Positions 18,815-28,898 of a DNA stretch of 64,000 nucleotides are shown here, piece by piece. The position numbers and the translations under genes are program-made. Below the pieces are notes generated by a model. The model did not search any database, had not been told where the DNA came from, and worked only from the letters and a program-made list of their open reading frames with translations. Source of the DNA: Roseobacter sp. GAI101 (GTDB lineage Bacteria; Pseudomonadota; Alphaproteobacteria; Rhodobacterales; Rhodobacteraceae); contig NZ_DS999213.1 in assembly GCF_000156335.1 (NCBI RefSeq), positions 2,654,929-2,718,928 of the forward strand. The letters run 5' to 3'. Position 1 is the stretch's first letter. Each line of letters opens with the position of its first letter.

Positions 18815-19378
18815 ATGGCAGAGCCGAGAGAAAACGAATTTTTGGACGACATTGATGATGCAGAGGCTGAAGCCTATGCATCTGAAATGGAAGAGATCGA
18901 CGACGAAGCGCTGGAGCTGGACCAGTTGCGCGCGGAACGTGATCTGTTGAAAGACCGCTTTATGCGGGCGTTGGCAGATGCTGAAAATGCGCGCAAACGG
19001 TCGGACAAGGACCGGCGCGAAGCTGAGAACTATGGCGGGTCGAAGCTGGCCCGTGACATGTTGCCGGTCTACGACAACATGAAACGCGCACTTGAAACGA
19101 CATCGGAAGAGCAGCGCACCGTCTCAAGTGCATTGCTTGAAGGGATCGAACTGACAATGCGCGAGCTTGTCAACGTTTTCAAAAAGCACGGCATGGAAGT
19201 GATCGCACCTGAAGTGGGTGATCGATTTGACCCTCAGTTGCATCAGGCGATGTTCGAGGCACCGGTACCCGGCACGAAAGCCGGTGATATTATTCAGGTC
19301 GCCGCAGAAGGTTTCATGCTGCACGACCGTTTGTTGCGGCCGGCGCAGGTGGGCGTGTCGTCCATGACCGCCAGCTAA
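18815..19378 (+). CDS. grpE: nucleotide exchange factor GrpE
   Basis: 187 residues. GrpE releases ADP from DnaK. An acidic N-terminal tail (about 1-40) precedes the long coiled coil, then the beta domain ending with the conserved FDPQLHQAMFEAPVPG and LRPAQVGVS. Pairing with hrcA is common in alphaproteobacteria. dnaK and dnaJ are not in this window. Confidence 0.97.
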   Translation: MAEPRENEFLDDIDDAEAEAYASEMEEIDDEALELDQLRAERDLLKDRFMRALADAENARKRSDKDRREAENYGGSKLARDMLPVYDNMKRALETTSEEQRTVSSALLEGIELTMRELVNVFKKHGMEVIAPEVGDRFDPQLHQAMFEAPVPGTKAGDIIQVAAEGFMLHDRLLRPAQVGVSSMTAS

Positions 19379-19393
19379 GGCGATTTTTTCCAG

Positions 19394-19421
19394 CCCCGGA
19401 CCCTTCGGGGAGGATTTATTT
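19394..19421 (+). terminator. weak hairpin terminator after grpE
   Basis: CCCCG-gacccTT-CGGGG is followed by AGGATTTATTT between the convergent grpE and mutS ends. The U tract is interrupted. It could serve grpE, but the evidence is modest. Confidence 0.4.
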
Positions 19422-19445
19422 CCATTTGGAATACGAGGGAGGCGG

Positions 19446-22091
19446 TCAATCTTTGGCCGCCTCTTTTAGTTTATAGAGCAGATCAAGGGCTTCGCGCGGG
19501 GTCAGTTCGTCTGGCATTATGCCGGCGAGGGTGGCTTCGACCTTGGAGGTTTTCTGCGGTTGTGGCGGCGGCGTGGGTGTCACAGCAAACAGTGGGAGAT
19601 CATCGATCAGGGTTTTCTGGGTGGCACCGCCTTCGCGCTCACCTTTCTCCAACGCTTCAAGCACGACACGCGCGCGCGCGATGACCGATGGCGGCAGCCC
19701 GGCAAGCTGTGCGACCTGAACGCCGTAAGACCTGTCAGCGGCCCCCTTTTTCACTTCGTGAAGGAAAATGACTTCTCCCTCCCATTCCTTGACGGTGACG
19801 GTCGCGTTTTCGACCCCGTCCAGTTTGGTCGAAAGGGCTGTCATTTCGTGGTAGTGGGTTGCGAACAAGGCACGGGATCTGTTGACATCGTGCAGGTGTT
19901 CCAGCGTGGCCCAAGCGATTGAAAGCCCGTCATAGGTGGCCGTGCCGCGCCCGATTTCATCAAGGATCACCAAGGCACGATCATCTGCCTGGTTCAGGAT
20001 CGCGGCGGTTTCGACCATTTCCACCATGAAGGTGGACCGCCCGCGGGCAAGATCGTCGGAGGCACCGACGCGGCTGAAAATCTGGCTGATCAGGCCGATA
20101 TGCGCACCCGAAGCGGGGACGAAACTGCCCATCTGAGCCATCAACGCGATAAGAGCGTTTTGCCGCAGGAAGGTCGATTTACCAGCCATGTTCGGACCGG
20201 TCAGCAGCCAGATATGCGCATTGTCCGCATCAGCGGACAGGGCGCAATCATTGGCGATGAAAGCCGCGCCCGATTGCTGTGCAAGGGCGCGTTCAACGAC
20301 CGGATGCCTGCCGCCTTGAATATCGAAAGCCCGCGAATTGTCGACGCGCGGTTTCACCCAGTTTTCAGTTTGCGCAATCTCGGCAAGCGCGGTCGCCAAA
20401 TCTATTTCGGCGAGCCCGGCTGAAGCGACACCTATCGGCCCCGACTGATCGATAATTGCACGTTTTAGCGTTTCATAGAGCCGTTTTTCAATCTCAAGCG
20501 CGTGATTGCCGGCGTTGAGGATCTTTGTCTCCATCTCGGAGAGTTCGACGGTCGTGAATCTGACCTGGTTTGCGGTTGTCTGACGGTGGATGAATTTTTC
20601 GGACAGGGGGGCCGAAAGCATCTTTTCGGCGTGGGTGGAGGTCACTTCGATGAAGTAGCCCAAGACATTATTGTGTTTGATCTTGAGCGCTGAAATGCCT
20701 GTCAGGGTGACGAATTCCTGCTGCATTTGGGCGATGACGCTGCGGCCTTCGTCACGCAGGGTGCGCACCTCGTCAAGATCGGCATCATAACCCTGGGCGA
20801 TGAAGCCGCCATCGCGCGCCAGCAGCGGGGGTTCGGCGATCAAGGCTTCGTCCAGCAGATCAATCAGCGCTTCGTGTCCGTGCAGACCTTTGACGGCATT
20901 AGACAGCAGATCGGGTAGATCGGCGCTATCGGCCTTGTCCGCAAGATGGCCAGCCTCTGTCAGCCCGTTGCGGATGGCGGCCAGATCGCGGGGGCCACCA
21001 CGGTCAAGCGACAGCCGGGACAAGGCGCGATCCAGGTCGGGAACGTTGCGCAGATGCTGGCGGAAATCCTCGCGGAAACGCGGGTTTTCGTGGGCAAAGC
21101 TGATGGCGTCCAGACGGGCATGAACCGTGTCTAGCACACGCGAAGGCGATGAGATGCGTCGTTCAAGAAGACGTGCGCCACCTGCTGTAACCGTCTTGTC
21201 CATCACCGAAAGTAACGTGCCTGCGCGGCCACCGGTAAGGGCGTGGGTCAGTTCAAGATTGCGCCGTGTGGCGGCGTCGATCTGGACTGTGCGGGATTCA
21301 GCTTCTTTCTGCGGGGGGCGCAGAAGGGGGAGTTTGCCTTTTTGCGTGATCTCCAGATAGTCGATGATCGCGCCCATGGCGGAAATATCGGCGCGGCTGA
21401 AGCTGCCGAATGCGTCCAGCGATCCGATCCCGAAAAGATCACAAATGCTTTTTTCAGCACTGGTGCTGTCAAAGGCAGACCGGGCGAGGGGCGTGAGGGA
21501 TAAATCGAAATCAGAGACTAACCCGTGCAATTCCGCTTCTTTTGCGTCAGAAACGATCAGTTCTGACGGGGAAAGCCTTGCCAGTTCCGGCCCCAGTCGC
21601 GCCAAGGTTAGCGGCATGACGTGAAACGCCCCGGTCGAGATGTCGACCCATGCCAGCGCATGTTGGTCGCGGACTTCGGCAAACGCGGCAAGGTAATTAT
21701 GCCGGCGCGCCTCGAGCAGGGATTCTTCGGTCAGGGTGCCGGGCGTGACCAAACGGACCACATCACGTCTGACCACGGATTTGTGACCGCGTTTCTTCGC
21801 TTCGGCAGGGCTTTCCATCTGTTCGCAGACTGCGACGCGAAACCCCTTGCGGATCAGGGTCAGCAAATACCCTTCGGCAGCATGAAACGGCACGCCACAC
21901 ATCGGGATGTCTTCGCCGCCATGTTTCCCGCGTTTGGTCAGCGCAATGTCCAAAGCCTCGGCTGCGGCGACGGCATCGTCAAAGAACATTTCGTAGAAAT
22001 CGCCCATGCGGTAAAACAACAGCGCCTCTGCGTATTGCGCTTTCAGCTCAAGATACTGAGCCATCATCGGTGTGATTTTTTCGTCGGTCAC
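19446..22091 (-). CDS. mutS: DNA mismatch repair protein MutS
   Basis: 881 residues if read from the GTG at 22091, which has GGGGGG six bases upstream; an ATG at 22142 would add 17 residues. MutS recognises mismatches as a dimer. The mismatch-wedge motif FYEMFFDDA is near residue 30, the Walker [11 protein letters not shown] and [14 protein letters not shown] lie in the C-terminal ATPase domain (about 620-720), and the tail carries the dimerising helices. It is convergent with grpE and divergent from the GT61 gene. Confidence 0.96.
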   Translation of the reverse strand: MTDEKITPMMAQYLELKAQYAEALLFYRMGDFYEMFFDDAVAAAEALDIALTKRGKHGGEDIPMCGVPFHAAEGYLLTLIRKGFRVAVCEQMESPAEAKKRGHKSVVRRDVVRLVTPGTLTEESLLEARRHNYLAAFAEVRDQHALAWVDISTGAFHVMPLTLARLGPELARLSPSELIVSDAKEAELHGLVSDFDLSLTPLARSAFDSTSAEKSICDLFGIGSLDAFGSFSRADISAMGAIIDYLEITQKGKLPLLRPPQKEAESRTVQIDAATRRNLELTHALTGGRAGTLLSVMDKTVTAGGARLLERRISSPSRVLDTVHARLDAISFAHENPRFREDFRQHLRNVPDLDRALSRLSLDRGGPRDLAAIRNGLTEAGHLADKADSADLPDLLSNAVKGLHGHEALIDLLDEALIAEPPLLARDGGFIAQGYDADLDEVRTLRDEGRSVIAQMQQEFVTLTGISALKIKHNNVLGYFIEVTSTHAEKMLSAPLSEKFIHRQTTANQVRFTTVELSEMETKILNAGNHALEIEKRLYETLKRAIIDQSGPIGVASAGLAEIDLATALAEIAQTENWVKPRVDNSRAFDIQGGRHPVVERALAQQSGAAFIANDCALSADADNAHIWLLTGPNMAGKSTFLRQNALIALMAQMGSFVPASGAHIGLISQIFSRVGASDDLARGRSTFMVEMVETAAILNQADDRALVILDEIGRGTATYDGLSIAWATLEHLHDVNRSRALFATHYHEMTALSTKLDGVENATVTVKEWEGEVIFLHEVKKGAADRSYGVQVAQLAGLPPSVIARARVVLEALEKGEREGGATQKTLIDDLPLFAVTPTPPPQPQKTSKVEATLAGIMPDELTPREALDLLYKLKEAAKD

Positions 22092-22177
22092 TGCAACCCC
22101 CCCATTCGGCTTGGTGCTGTCTACAAAACCACGCGCGCGCATGAAAGGGCGGATGATGATGGACCGCAGATCGGACT

Positions 22178-23968
22178 ATGCTAAAAAGCAGAATGAAGTT
22201 AACACAGATTAGCGACGAGCAGAAAGTTGAGGCCGCTTTGCGAAACCAAGTGAACCTTGCCCGGGAACCAGAGCAGGTTTTTCTAAATCCTTGGGCGGAT
22301 GACGGCGTGACGCTGTTGGCAGAGCCGCCATATTTCTGGCGCACCTGTCCTGCTGCGGTAATCGAAGGTGTCGGGGCAAGCGAAAGCGAGGCGCTGAATG
22401 ACAAGATCGAAGCATTCCTGACCCAAACGCGGCGGCATCGGAAATTCAAGCAACCGATCGTCTATGCCAGTGTACCTGCGATCCTGGACGAGGTCGGGTT
22501 TCGCAAGTCATTCATCATGGCGCAGGACCGGATCGTTCTGGGGGGAGCACCGGGTACCCGCGCTGTTAACCGCTTTCGGTGGGCAAACGAGGCCGAGGAG
22601 TTTGATCCGCAACAGCGCCTGGTCGATTATTTCGCTGAAAGTCTGGAGGCGAACCAGGGGAAAAAGCTGACGATAGATCCCGAGGCGCTTGGCCCGGATG
22701 TCGATTTCGCGATCACCTGTCGGAATACGTTCAACTACTACCACTTTGTCACGGAATCTCTTTGCCAATTGTGCGTTCTGGATGATCTGGATTTTCAGGG
22801 CCGCATTTACATCCATTTCCCCAATAACGAACGCAAACTGCGTGACTTTACCCGCAATTTCGTCGCCGTCCTGTTTCCCGAATACAAGGGTCGCGTGTTT
22901 TTCGAGCGTGCGCCAAAGGATTATGACCGCGTATTGACGGCCTTTGATCTGATGGGGGTTCATTATCTAAACCCATACATAGAGCCTAATAGACTGAACA
23001 AGCTGTCCCCGTCCGATCAGATCTGGCAGGGGCAGACCCCGACGGTCGCGGCGCAAGGCATGCTTCAGATGAATACGGTCGGCTCAAGCCTGATCGCGCT
23101 GCGTGAGCGCGCCTTGCGGACCATCGAGGGGCTTGATTTCAGCGATCTGCCCAAGAAATTCTATGTCGGACGCGATACCCGCCAAAGCCGCACGCGGCAT
23201 ATGGAGGGCGAGGACAAGCTGTTCGATCACCTCAAGATGTTCGGCTTTGAGTATGTCGTTTTTGAAAACATGCACCCGCTTGAACAAGTTGCCCTGATGG
23301 CGAACGCCGAAATCATGATCTCGTATCACGGGGCGGGATTTACCAACATGTTGTTCGCCAGCCCCGAAACCTATGTGATTGAAATCGGCACGCTGCAAAC
23401 GGCGATGACCCGTTGGGGTGATTTCTGGCCGGTCGCCAATGCCGCGCAGTGCAAATACGTCAGCTTTTACGCGGACTACAAAGGCGTCGCTCCGGGTGAT
23501 GAACCCAACCCCTTCAAGGAAGAATTGCTGCCAACTGCATTGTCCCATCAGGGTGCCGGGCAATTGATGGCGTTTGTCGTGGCGTTGGACGGGCATATCC
23601 CCGACATGCCGACATCAGGCGACTTGCTAAAGCTGGCCCGGACGCTGTTCAGGGTCGGCGCAGTCGACAAAGCGCTTTGTGTCCTTGAGGCGCATCCAAA
23701 GTTGTTGGCGGGTCACATGGATTTGTTGCTGCTGCTGGCTGACTGCCACAAGGAAGCCGATGCCCCCAAGTCCGAGCTGATGGCAATTGACGCCGCGTTC
23801 AAGGCGGATCCATCGCGGTGGCAGACCCTTGTTCGCATGGTGTGGTGCGCAAACCGGTGCGAAAGACCGCAGGTGATCCGCTGGGCGATGGCGCGCTTGC
23901 AGGCCGATTTCCCCGAACGCCATGATGCGTTTTTGAAAAACCACGACTGGGTGCGCTACGTCGTGTGA
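22178..23968 (+). CDS. glycosyltransferase family 61 protein
   Basis: 596 residues. The central region (about 170-430) resembles the DUF563/GT61 domain: FNYYHFVTESLCQL (His as in the family H-W/F-x-x-E pattern), KFYVGRDTRQSR and MISYHGAGFTNMLFASPE. Such enzymes transfer sugars such as xylose or GlcNAc; in bacteria they are usually tied to surface polysaccharide, but substrate and acceptor are unknown. The N-terminal 160 and C-terminal 120 residues are unassigned. The end is helical and alanine/leucine-rich, like a TPR-type region. No other polysaccharide gene is nearby, so the pathway is not shown. Confidence 0.75.
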   Translation: MLKSRMKLTQISDEQKVEAALRNQVNLAREPEQVFLNPWADDGVTLLAEPPYFWRTCPAAVIEGVGASESEALNDKIEAFLTQTRRHRKFKQPIVYASVPAILDEVGFRKSFIMAQDRIVLGGAPGTRAVNRFRWANEAEEFDPQQRLVDYFAESLEANQGKKLTIDPEALGPDVDFAITCRNTFNYYHFVTESLCQLCVLDDLDFQGRIYIHFPNNERKLRDFTRNFVAVLFPEYKGRVFFERAPKDYDRVLTAFDLMGVHYLNPYIEPNRLNKLSPSDQIWQGQTPTVAAQGMLQMNTVGSSLIALRERALRTIEGLDFSDLPKKFYVGRDTRQSRTRHMEGEDKLFDHLKMFGFEYVVFENMHPLEQVALMANAEIMISYHGAGFTNMLFASPETYVIEIGTLQTAMTRWGDFWPVANAAQCKYVSFYADYKGVAPGDEPNPFKEELLPTALSHQGAGQLMAFVVALDGHIPDMPTSGDLLKLARTLFRVGAVDKALCVLEAHPKLLAGHMDLLLLLADCHKEADAPKSELMAIDAAFKADPSRWQTLVRMVWCANRCERPQVIRWAMARLQADFPERHDAFLKNHDWVRYVV

Positions 23969-24037
23969 CGCAAAGCGGCAAGTTTATTGTGCACTGGGCC
24001 GTTCGTCGGTATTAAGCGGAAAACCATCAGGGAAGCC

Positions 24038-26302
24038 GTGCCAGTGTCAAAGAACCGTATTACGTCAGAAGAGGCGCTTGCCTTTCACCTAGAACCAACC
24101 CCCGGCAAGTTCGAGATTACCGCGACTGTCCCCATGACAACGCAGCGCGACCTGAGCCTTGCCTATTCGCCCGGCGTTGCTGTTCCCTGTGAATCCATCG
24201 CCGAGCATCCTGAACTGGCGTATGACTACACCAACAAGGGCAATCTGGTTGCGGTGATCTCTAACGGGACGGCGGTACTGGGGTTGGGCAATCTGGGCGC
24301 GCTGGCCTCCAAACCGGTGATGGAAGGCAAGGCAGTTCTGTTCAAGCGCTTCGCCGATGTGAATTCGATCGACATCGAACTGGACACAGAAGACCCCGAA
24401 GCCTTTATCAACGCGGTCCGGCTGATGGGGCCGACCTTTGGCGGCATCAACCTTGAGGACATCAAGGCACCTGAATGCTTCATCATCGAACAGCGCCTCA
24501 AGGAAGAAATGGATATTCCCGTCTTCCATGACGACCAGCACGGGACTGCTGTGATCTGTGCGGCGGGCCTTTTGAATGCCCTGAAGATTTCCGACAAGAA
24601 AATCGAAGACGTCCGGATCGTGCTGAACGGTGCCGGTGCTGCGGGCATCGCCTGCCTTGAACTGCTCAAAGCGATGGGTGCCAAGCACAACAATTGCATT
24701 ATGTGTGACACCAAAGGCGTCATCTATCAGGGTCGCACCGAAGGGATGAACCAGTGGAAATCGGCGCATGCCGCGGCGACCGAATTGCGCACATTGGAAG
24801 ACGCGATGTCGGGGGCCGATGTGTTCCTGGGCGTCTCTGTCAAAGGGGCCGTAACCCCTGCGATGGTGGCAAGCATGGCGGATAATCCGGTGATCTTTGC
24901 CATGGCGAACCCCGATCCCGAAATTACGCCCGAAGAAGCCCACGAAGTCCGCCCCGACGCCATCGTTGCCACAGGGCGCAGCGATTACCCGAACCAGGTG
25001 AACAACGTGCTGGGTTTCCCGTACCTGTTCCGCGGTGCCCTGGATATTCATGCCCGCGCCATCAATGACGAGATGAAGATTGCCTGCGCCCACGCCTTGG
25101 CAAACCTTGCCCGCGAGGATGTGCCGGACGAGGTTGCGCTGGCCTATGGCAAGAACCTCAGCTTTGGACGTGATTACATCATTCCCACGCCGTTTGACCC
25201 CCGCCTGATCCACCGCATTCCACCAGCCGTGGCGCGTGCCGGTATGGATACCGGCGTTGCGCGGCGCCCGATCATCGACATGGATGCTTACGAGCTTAGC
25301 CTGAAATCCCGCATGGACCCGACTGCGAACATCCTGCGCGGCATCAACGCCCGCGCCCGTGCGAACCAGGCGCGGATGATCTTTGCCGAAGGGGATGACC
25401 CCAAGGTGTTGCGCGCCGCCGTGATGTATCAGCGGTCCGGTTTGGGCAAAGCGCTGGTTGTCGGGCGGTCTGACGACGTCAAAGCCAAGCTGGCCAGCGC
25501 CGGACTGGAAGACGCCTATCGCGAGCTTGAGGTCGTGAATGCGGCCAATACGACCCACTTGGAAAATTATAAAAGCTTTCTGTATGATCGCCTGCAACGC
25601 AAGGGGTTTGACCGCAAGGACATCCACCGTCTTGCTGCGCGCGACCGTCATGTCTTTGCCGCGCTGATGTTGGCGCACGGGCATGGTGACGGTCTGGTGA
25701 CAGGCGCGACCCGCAAGTCGGCGCATGTGCTAGAGCGTCTTAACCATGTTTTCGACGCCAACGCAGAACATGGTGCCGTGGGCATCACCGCCTTGCTGCA
25801 CAAAGGCCGGATCGTGTTTATCGGCGATACGCTGGTGCATGAATGGCCCGACGAAGAAGATCTGGCCAACATCGCCGAAAGCGGTGCCAAGGTCGCGCGG
25901 CATCTGGGGCTTGAACCCCGGGTCGCCTTTGTCAGTTTCTCCACCTTTGGTTATCCGGTGTCCGAGCGTGCCGAGAAAATGCAGCATGCGCCTGATGTAC
26001 TGGACCGTCGCGGCGTGAATTTCGAATACGAAGGCGAAATGACCGTCGATGTCGCGATGAACGTCGAAAGCCAAAAGAACTATCCGTTCTCGCGGCTGAC
26101 AGGGCCAGCCAACATTCTGGTGGTTCCTGCGCGGCACTCGGCCAGCATTTCCGTCAAGCTGATGCAGGAAATGGCAGGGGCCACGGTGATCGGCCCGATC
26201 CTGACCGGTCTGGATAAATCGATCCAGATTTGTTCAACCACATCCACCGCCAATGACATCCTCAACATGGCGATCCTGGCAGCCTGCAAGGTCGGCGAAT
26301 GA
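24038..26302 (+). CDS. maeB: NADP-dependent malic enzyme with C-terminal phosphotransacetylase-like domain
   Basis: About 754 residues from the GTG at 24038, preceded by AGGGAAGCC; GTG 24044 is an alternative. It oxidatively decarboxylates malate to pyruvate, linking the TCA cycle to NADPH supply. The malic N-domain (YSPGVAVPC near 45, VFHDDQHGTAV near 160) and NAD-binding domain (NGAGAAGIACLELL near 195) are followed from about 430 by a PTA_PTB domain (MIFAEGDDPKVLRAA). That domain is typically not acetyltransferase-active but regulates the enzyme by acetyl-CoA. The stop overlaps the PfkB gene by four bases. Confidence 0.93.
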   Translation: MPVSKNRITSEEALAFHLEPTPGKFEITATVPMTTQRDLSLAYSPGVAVPCESIAEHPELAYDYTNKGNLVAVISNGTAVLGLGNLGALASKPVMEGKAVLFKRFADVNSIDIELDTEDPEAFINAVRLMGPTFGGINLEDIKAPECFIIEQRLKEEMDIPVFHDDQHGTAVICAAGLLNALKISDKKIEDVRIVLNGAGAAGIACLELLKAMGAKHNNCIMCDTKGVIYQGRTEGMNQWKSAHAAATELRTLEDAMSGADVFLGVSVKGAVTPAMVASMADNPVIFAMANPDPEITPEEAHEVRPDAIVATGRSDYPNQVNNVLGFPYLFRGALDIHARAINDEMKIACAHALANLAREDVPDEVALAYGKNLSFGRDYIIPTPFDPRLIHRIPPAVARAGMDTGVARRPIIDMDAYELSLKSRMDPTANILRGINARARANQARMIFAEGDDPKVLRAAVMYQRSGLGKALVVGRSDDVKAKLASAGLEDAYRELEVVNAANTTHLENYKSFLYDRLQRKGFDRKDIHRLAARDRHVFAALMLAHGHGDGLVTGATRKSAHVLERLNHVFDANAEHGAVGITALLHKGRIVFIGDTLVHEWPDEEDLANIAESGAKVARHLGLEPRVAFVSFSTFGYPVSERAEKMQHAPDVLDRRGVNFEYEGEMTVDVAMNVESQKNYPFSRLTGPANILVVPARHSASISVKLMQEMAGATVIGPILTGLDKSIQICSTTSTANDILNMAILAACKVGE

Positions 26303-27171
26303 TCTGGAACCTCGGCTCTATCAACGCGGATAATTTCTATTATCTGCGTCACTTGCCAGCGCCGGGTGAAACGATCGTAGCCGAGGATTTCCGTCAGGGT
26401 TTGGGCGGCAAGGGCGCAAATATGTCCGTCGCCGCCGCCCGCGCCGGTACCCGCGTGATGCATATCGGTGCCGTCGGGCCAGACGGTAAATGGGCAGTGG
26501 AACGGTTGTTGGAGTATGGCGTCGAAACCCAGCATATCACCATGGTCAACACCGCTACGGGTCATGCGAATATCTGCGTGGCCGAAGATGGTGAGAATTC
26601 GATTGTTATATTCGCAGGGGCCAATCACGAGGTGAGTGATCGGATGATCGGCGCGGCACTGTCAGAGGCGTCGCCAGGTGATTTTCTGCTGATGCAAAAC
26701 GAAACCTTGGGGCAGGAATTCGCTGCCCCGACCGCCAAGACATTGGGAATGCGCGTTGCCTTTGCGGCCGCTCCGTTCGAACCCGAAGTCGTTGCAGAGG
26801 CGATGGCCTATATCGATCTGTTGGTTCTGAACGAAGGTGAAGCAGACGAACTGGTGAAGGCGCTAGACCGACCTTTGGACAGTTTGCCGATTGACGACAT
26901 CGTTGTGACGCTTGGGGCTGACGGATGTAAATGGGTCTCTAACAAGGCGAAAACTACGAAAGATTTTCCTGCCTATCCGGTGACGGCCATCGATACCACC
27001 GGCGCCGGCGATACGTTTACCGGTTATCTGGTGGCTGCATTGGACCGCAGGTTAGCGATGGAAGACGCGATCAAGCTTGCGATGCAGGCCGCCGCCCTGA
27101 TGGTGACGCGGCAAGGGACGGCCGATGTGATCCCGGATCTGAAAGACATCCAGGATCACAATTTCGATTAA
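26299..27171 (+). CDS. PfkB family carbohydrate kinase (ribokinase-like)
   Basis: 290 residues. The PfkB signature 1 (GGKGANMSVAAARAG, about 36-50) and signature 2 with the catalytic Asp (DTTGAGDTFTGYLVA, about 232-246) are intact, and the NxGSIN start is ribokinase-like. The substrate is a sugar or nucleoside; ribose is the best guess. The ATGA overlap with the malic enzyme implies co-translation, an odd metabolic pairing with no transporter or isomerase nearby. Confidence 0.87.
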   Translation: MIWNLGSINADNFYYLRHLPAPGETIVAEDFRQGLGGKGANMSVAAARAGTRVMHIGAVGPDGKWAVERLLEYGVETQHITMVNTATGHANICVAEDGENSIVIFAGANHEVSDRMIGAALSEASPGDFLLMQNETLGQEFAAPTAKTLGMRVAFAAAPFEPEVVAEAMAYIDLLVLNEGEADELVKALDRPLDSLPIDDIVVTLGADGCKWVSNKAKTTKDFPAYPVTAIDTTGAGDTFTGYLVAALDRRLAMEDAIKLAMQAAALMVTRQGTADVIPDLKDIQDHNFD

Positions 27172-27176
27172 CTGCC

Positions 27177-27842
27177 TTAACCGGCAAAGGGTGCCGCGCT
27201 GCCCCAAAGCTGTTTCACGCGCTGATCGCGGCCGCAGCCCTTGCGATACCGTTTGTAGGCAACAGATTTCTTGACGGCCAATCCAACGCTGGAAAACGCC
27301 AGCCGTTCATCGCTTTTGTAATAATCTTGGTGGTATTCATCTGCCGGGTAAAATGCGGTCTTGCCCAAAACAGGGGTCACGACTGTCTTGCCCAATGCGG
27401 CCTGTGCGTCCGATTTGGCTTTTTCAGCGGCGGCTTTCTGGGCCGGTCCATCCGCGAAAATCGCTGAGCGGTAGGAATCGCCGCGGTCACAGAACTGGCC
27501 GCCCGCGTCTGTCGGATCGATGGACCGGAAGAACATCGCCAACAGCTGGTCGACGCTGACCACTGCCGGATCGAATTGGATTTGCACGGCCTCGTAATGG
27601 CCGGTCCTCCCGGCGACAACCTGCTTGTAGGTCGGGTTTTTCACGGTACCGCCTGCGAAACCGGATACGGCTTCCTTGACGCCCTTCACCCCTTCAAAAT
27701 CGGATTCAACACACCAAAAGCATCCTCCGGCCACCAAAAGCGTCTCTGTTCCGGCTGCTTTCACCTTTGTTGCCTGTGCGACAAGCCCCAAACCGATGGC
27801 TGTGACAAGCGCCACTAACCTGATATTTTTCCCGATACTCAT
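27177..27842 (-). CDS. msrA: peptide methionine sulfoxide reductase MsrA (exported)
   Basis: 221 residues from the ATG at 27842. MsrA reduces the S-epimer of methionine sulfoxide. The catalytic motif GGCFWC is at about residues 39-44. The preceding 29 residues form a good signal peptide (MSIGKNIRLVALVTAIGLG... ending KVKA), so the enzyme should act in the periplasm. Conserved YHQDYY follows near residue 165. An upstream ATG would add 24 residues that spoil the signal peptide. It is convergent with the PfkB gene. Confidence 0.93.
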   Translation of the reverse strand: MSIGKNIRLVALVTAIGLGLVAQATKVKAAGTETLLVAGGCFWCVESDFEGVKGVKEAVSGFAGGTVKNPTYKQVVAGRTGHYEAVQIQFDPAVVSVDQLLAMFFRSIDPTDAGGQFCDRGDSYRSAIFADGPAQKAAAEKAKSDAQAALGKTVVTPVLGKTAFYPADEYHQDYYKSDERLAFSSVGLAVKKSVAYKRYRKGCGRDQRVKQLWGSAAPFAG

Positions 27843-27989
27843 CAAAACCCTCCTCTTTGACATAACGGTGACGGGATTGACGTCACGGCGCAACACACAG
27901 CTTGGCGATGTCACGGGCTAGTGATTTCAATTTCAGCCTTGGCGCGGGGCGCTGAACTTCTTAGCGTCGGATCGAAAAGGGGACTTTAG

Positions 27990-28898
27990 ATGCAAGATCA
28001 CATGACAACCCACCAGGCCGAAGAAGATGCGCGCAACGACGAAATCCTGATTTATCTGAACGGCAAGATTGTTCCCAAGGCGCAGGCCGTGGTCAGCGTA
28101 TATGACAGCGGCTTTATGCTGGGGGACGGTATCTGGGAGGGGCTGCGCCTGTATGACGGGTGCTGGGCCTTCATGGATGATCACTTTGACCGGCTGTTCG
28201 AAGCGTCCAAGGCGATTGATCTGGACATCGGAATGACCCGCGAAGCGTTGGTTTCTGCCCTGTTAGAGACGCAGAGGGCCAATGATATGACTACCGACGC
28301 CCATGCGCGGCTGATGATCACCCGCGGCGTCAAAACGCGGCCGTTTCAACATCCGTCCTTGTCCCAATCCGGCCCGACGATCACGATTATCATGGAACAT
28401 TCGCGCCCCAGCATTCCGCGCCCGATCCGGCTGGCGACGGTCCCGCATCTGCGCGGGTTGCCGATGACGCAGGACCCAAAGCTGAACAGTCATTCCAAGC
28501 TGAACTGTATTCTTGCCTGCATCGCCGCGGAAAAGGCGGGTGCCGATGAAGGATTGATGCTGGATATCAACGGCTTTGTGAATACGACCAATGCCTGCAA
28601 CTTTTTCATCGTGCGCAAGGGCGCTGTCTGGACCAGTACCGGGGATTATTGCATGAATGGCATCACCCGCCAAAAGGTGATTGACCTGTGTCGCGCCAAT
28701 GACATCCCGGTGTTCGAACGCAACTTCTCGCTTGTTGATACATATGGCGCAGACGAGGCGTTCTTGACCGGTACCTTCGGGGCGCAGACACCGGTCGCGT
28801 CCATCGACGGTCGGCAGATCGGGAGCGGGGAGATGGGGCCGATGACCGGGCGGTTGCGCGATCTGTACAAGGACTTGATCAAGCAGGAGTGCGCCTGA
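27990..28898 (+). CDS. PLP-dependent aminotransferase class IV
   Basis: 302 residues. It belongs to fold-type IV (branched-chain or D-amino acid aminotransferase, aminodeoxychorismate lyase). Evidence is the N-terminal YLNGKIVPKAQAVVSVYDSGFMLGDGIWEG, the PLP-Lys in SHSKLNCIL (about 170), and DEGLMLDINGFVNTTNACNFF with the catalytic Glu position read as Asp in LDINGFV. The substrate is not settled. A ribosome site AAAGGGGA precedes the ATG. The stop overlaps the next gene's ATG by one base (TGATG). Confidence 0.88.
   Translation: MQDHMTTHQAEEDARNDEILIYLNGKIVPKAQAVVSVYDSGFMLGDGIWEGLRLYDGCWAFMDDHFDRLFEASKAIDLDIGMTREALVSALLETQRANDMTTDAHARLMITRGVKTRPFQHPSLSQSGPTITIIMEHSRPSIPRPIRLATVPHLRGLPMTQDPKLNSHSKLNCILACIAAEKAGADEGLMLDINGFVNTTNACNFFIVRKGAVWTSTGDYCMNGITRQKVIDLCRANDIPVFERNFSLVDTYGADEAFLTGTFGAQTPVASIDGRQIGSGEMGPMTGRLRDLYKDLIKQECA

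Noticed and set aside
24089-25726. 545-codon frame antisense to the malic enzyme
   Set aside because: Fully covered by a strongly supported gene on the other strand; the sequence resembles no protein family.
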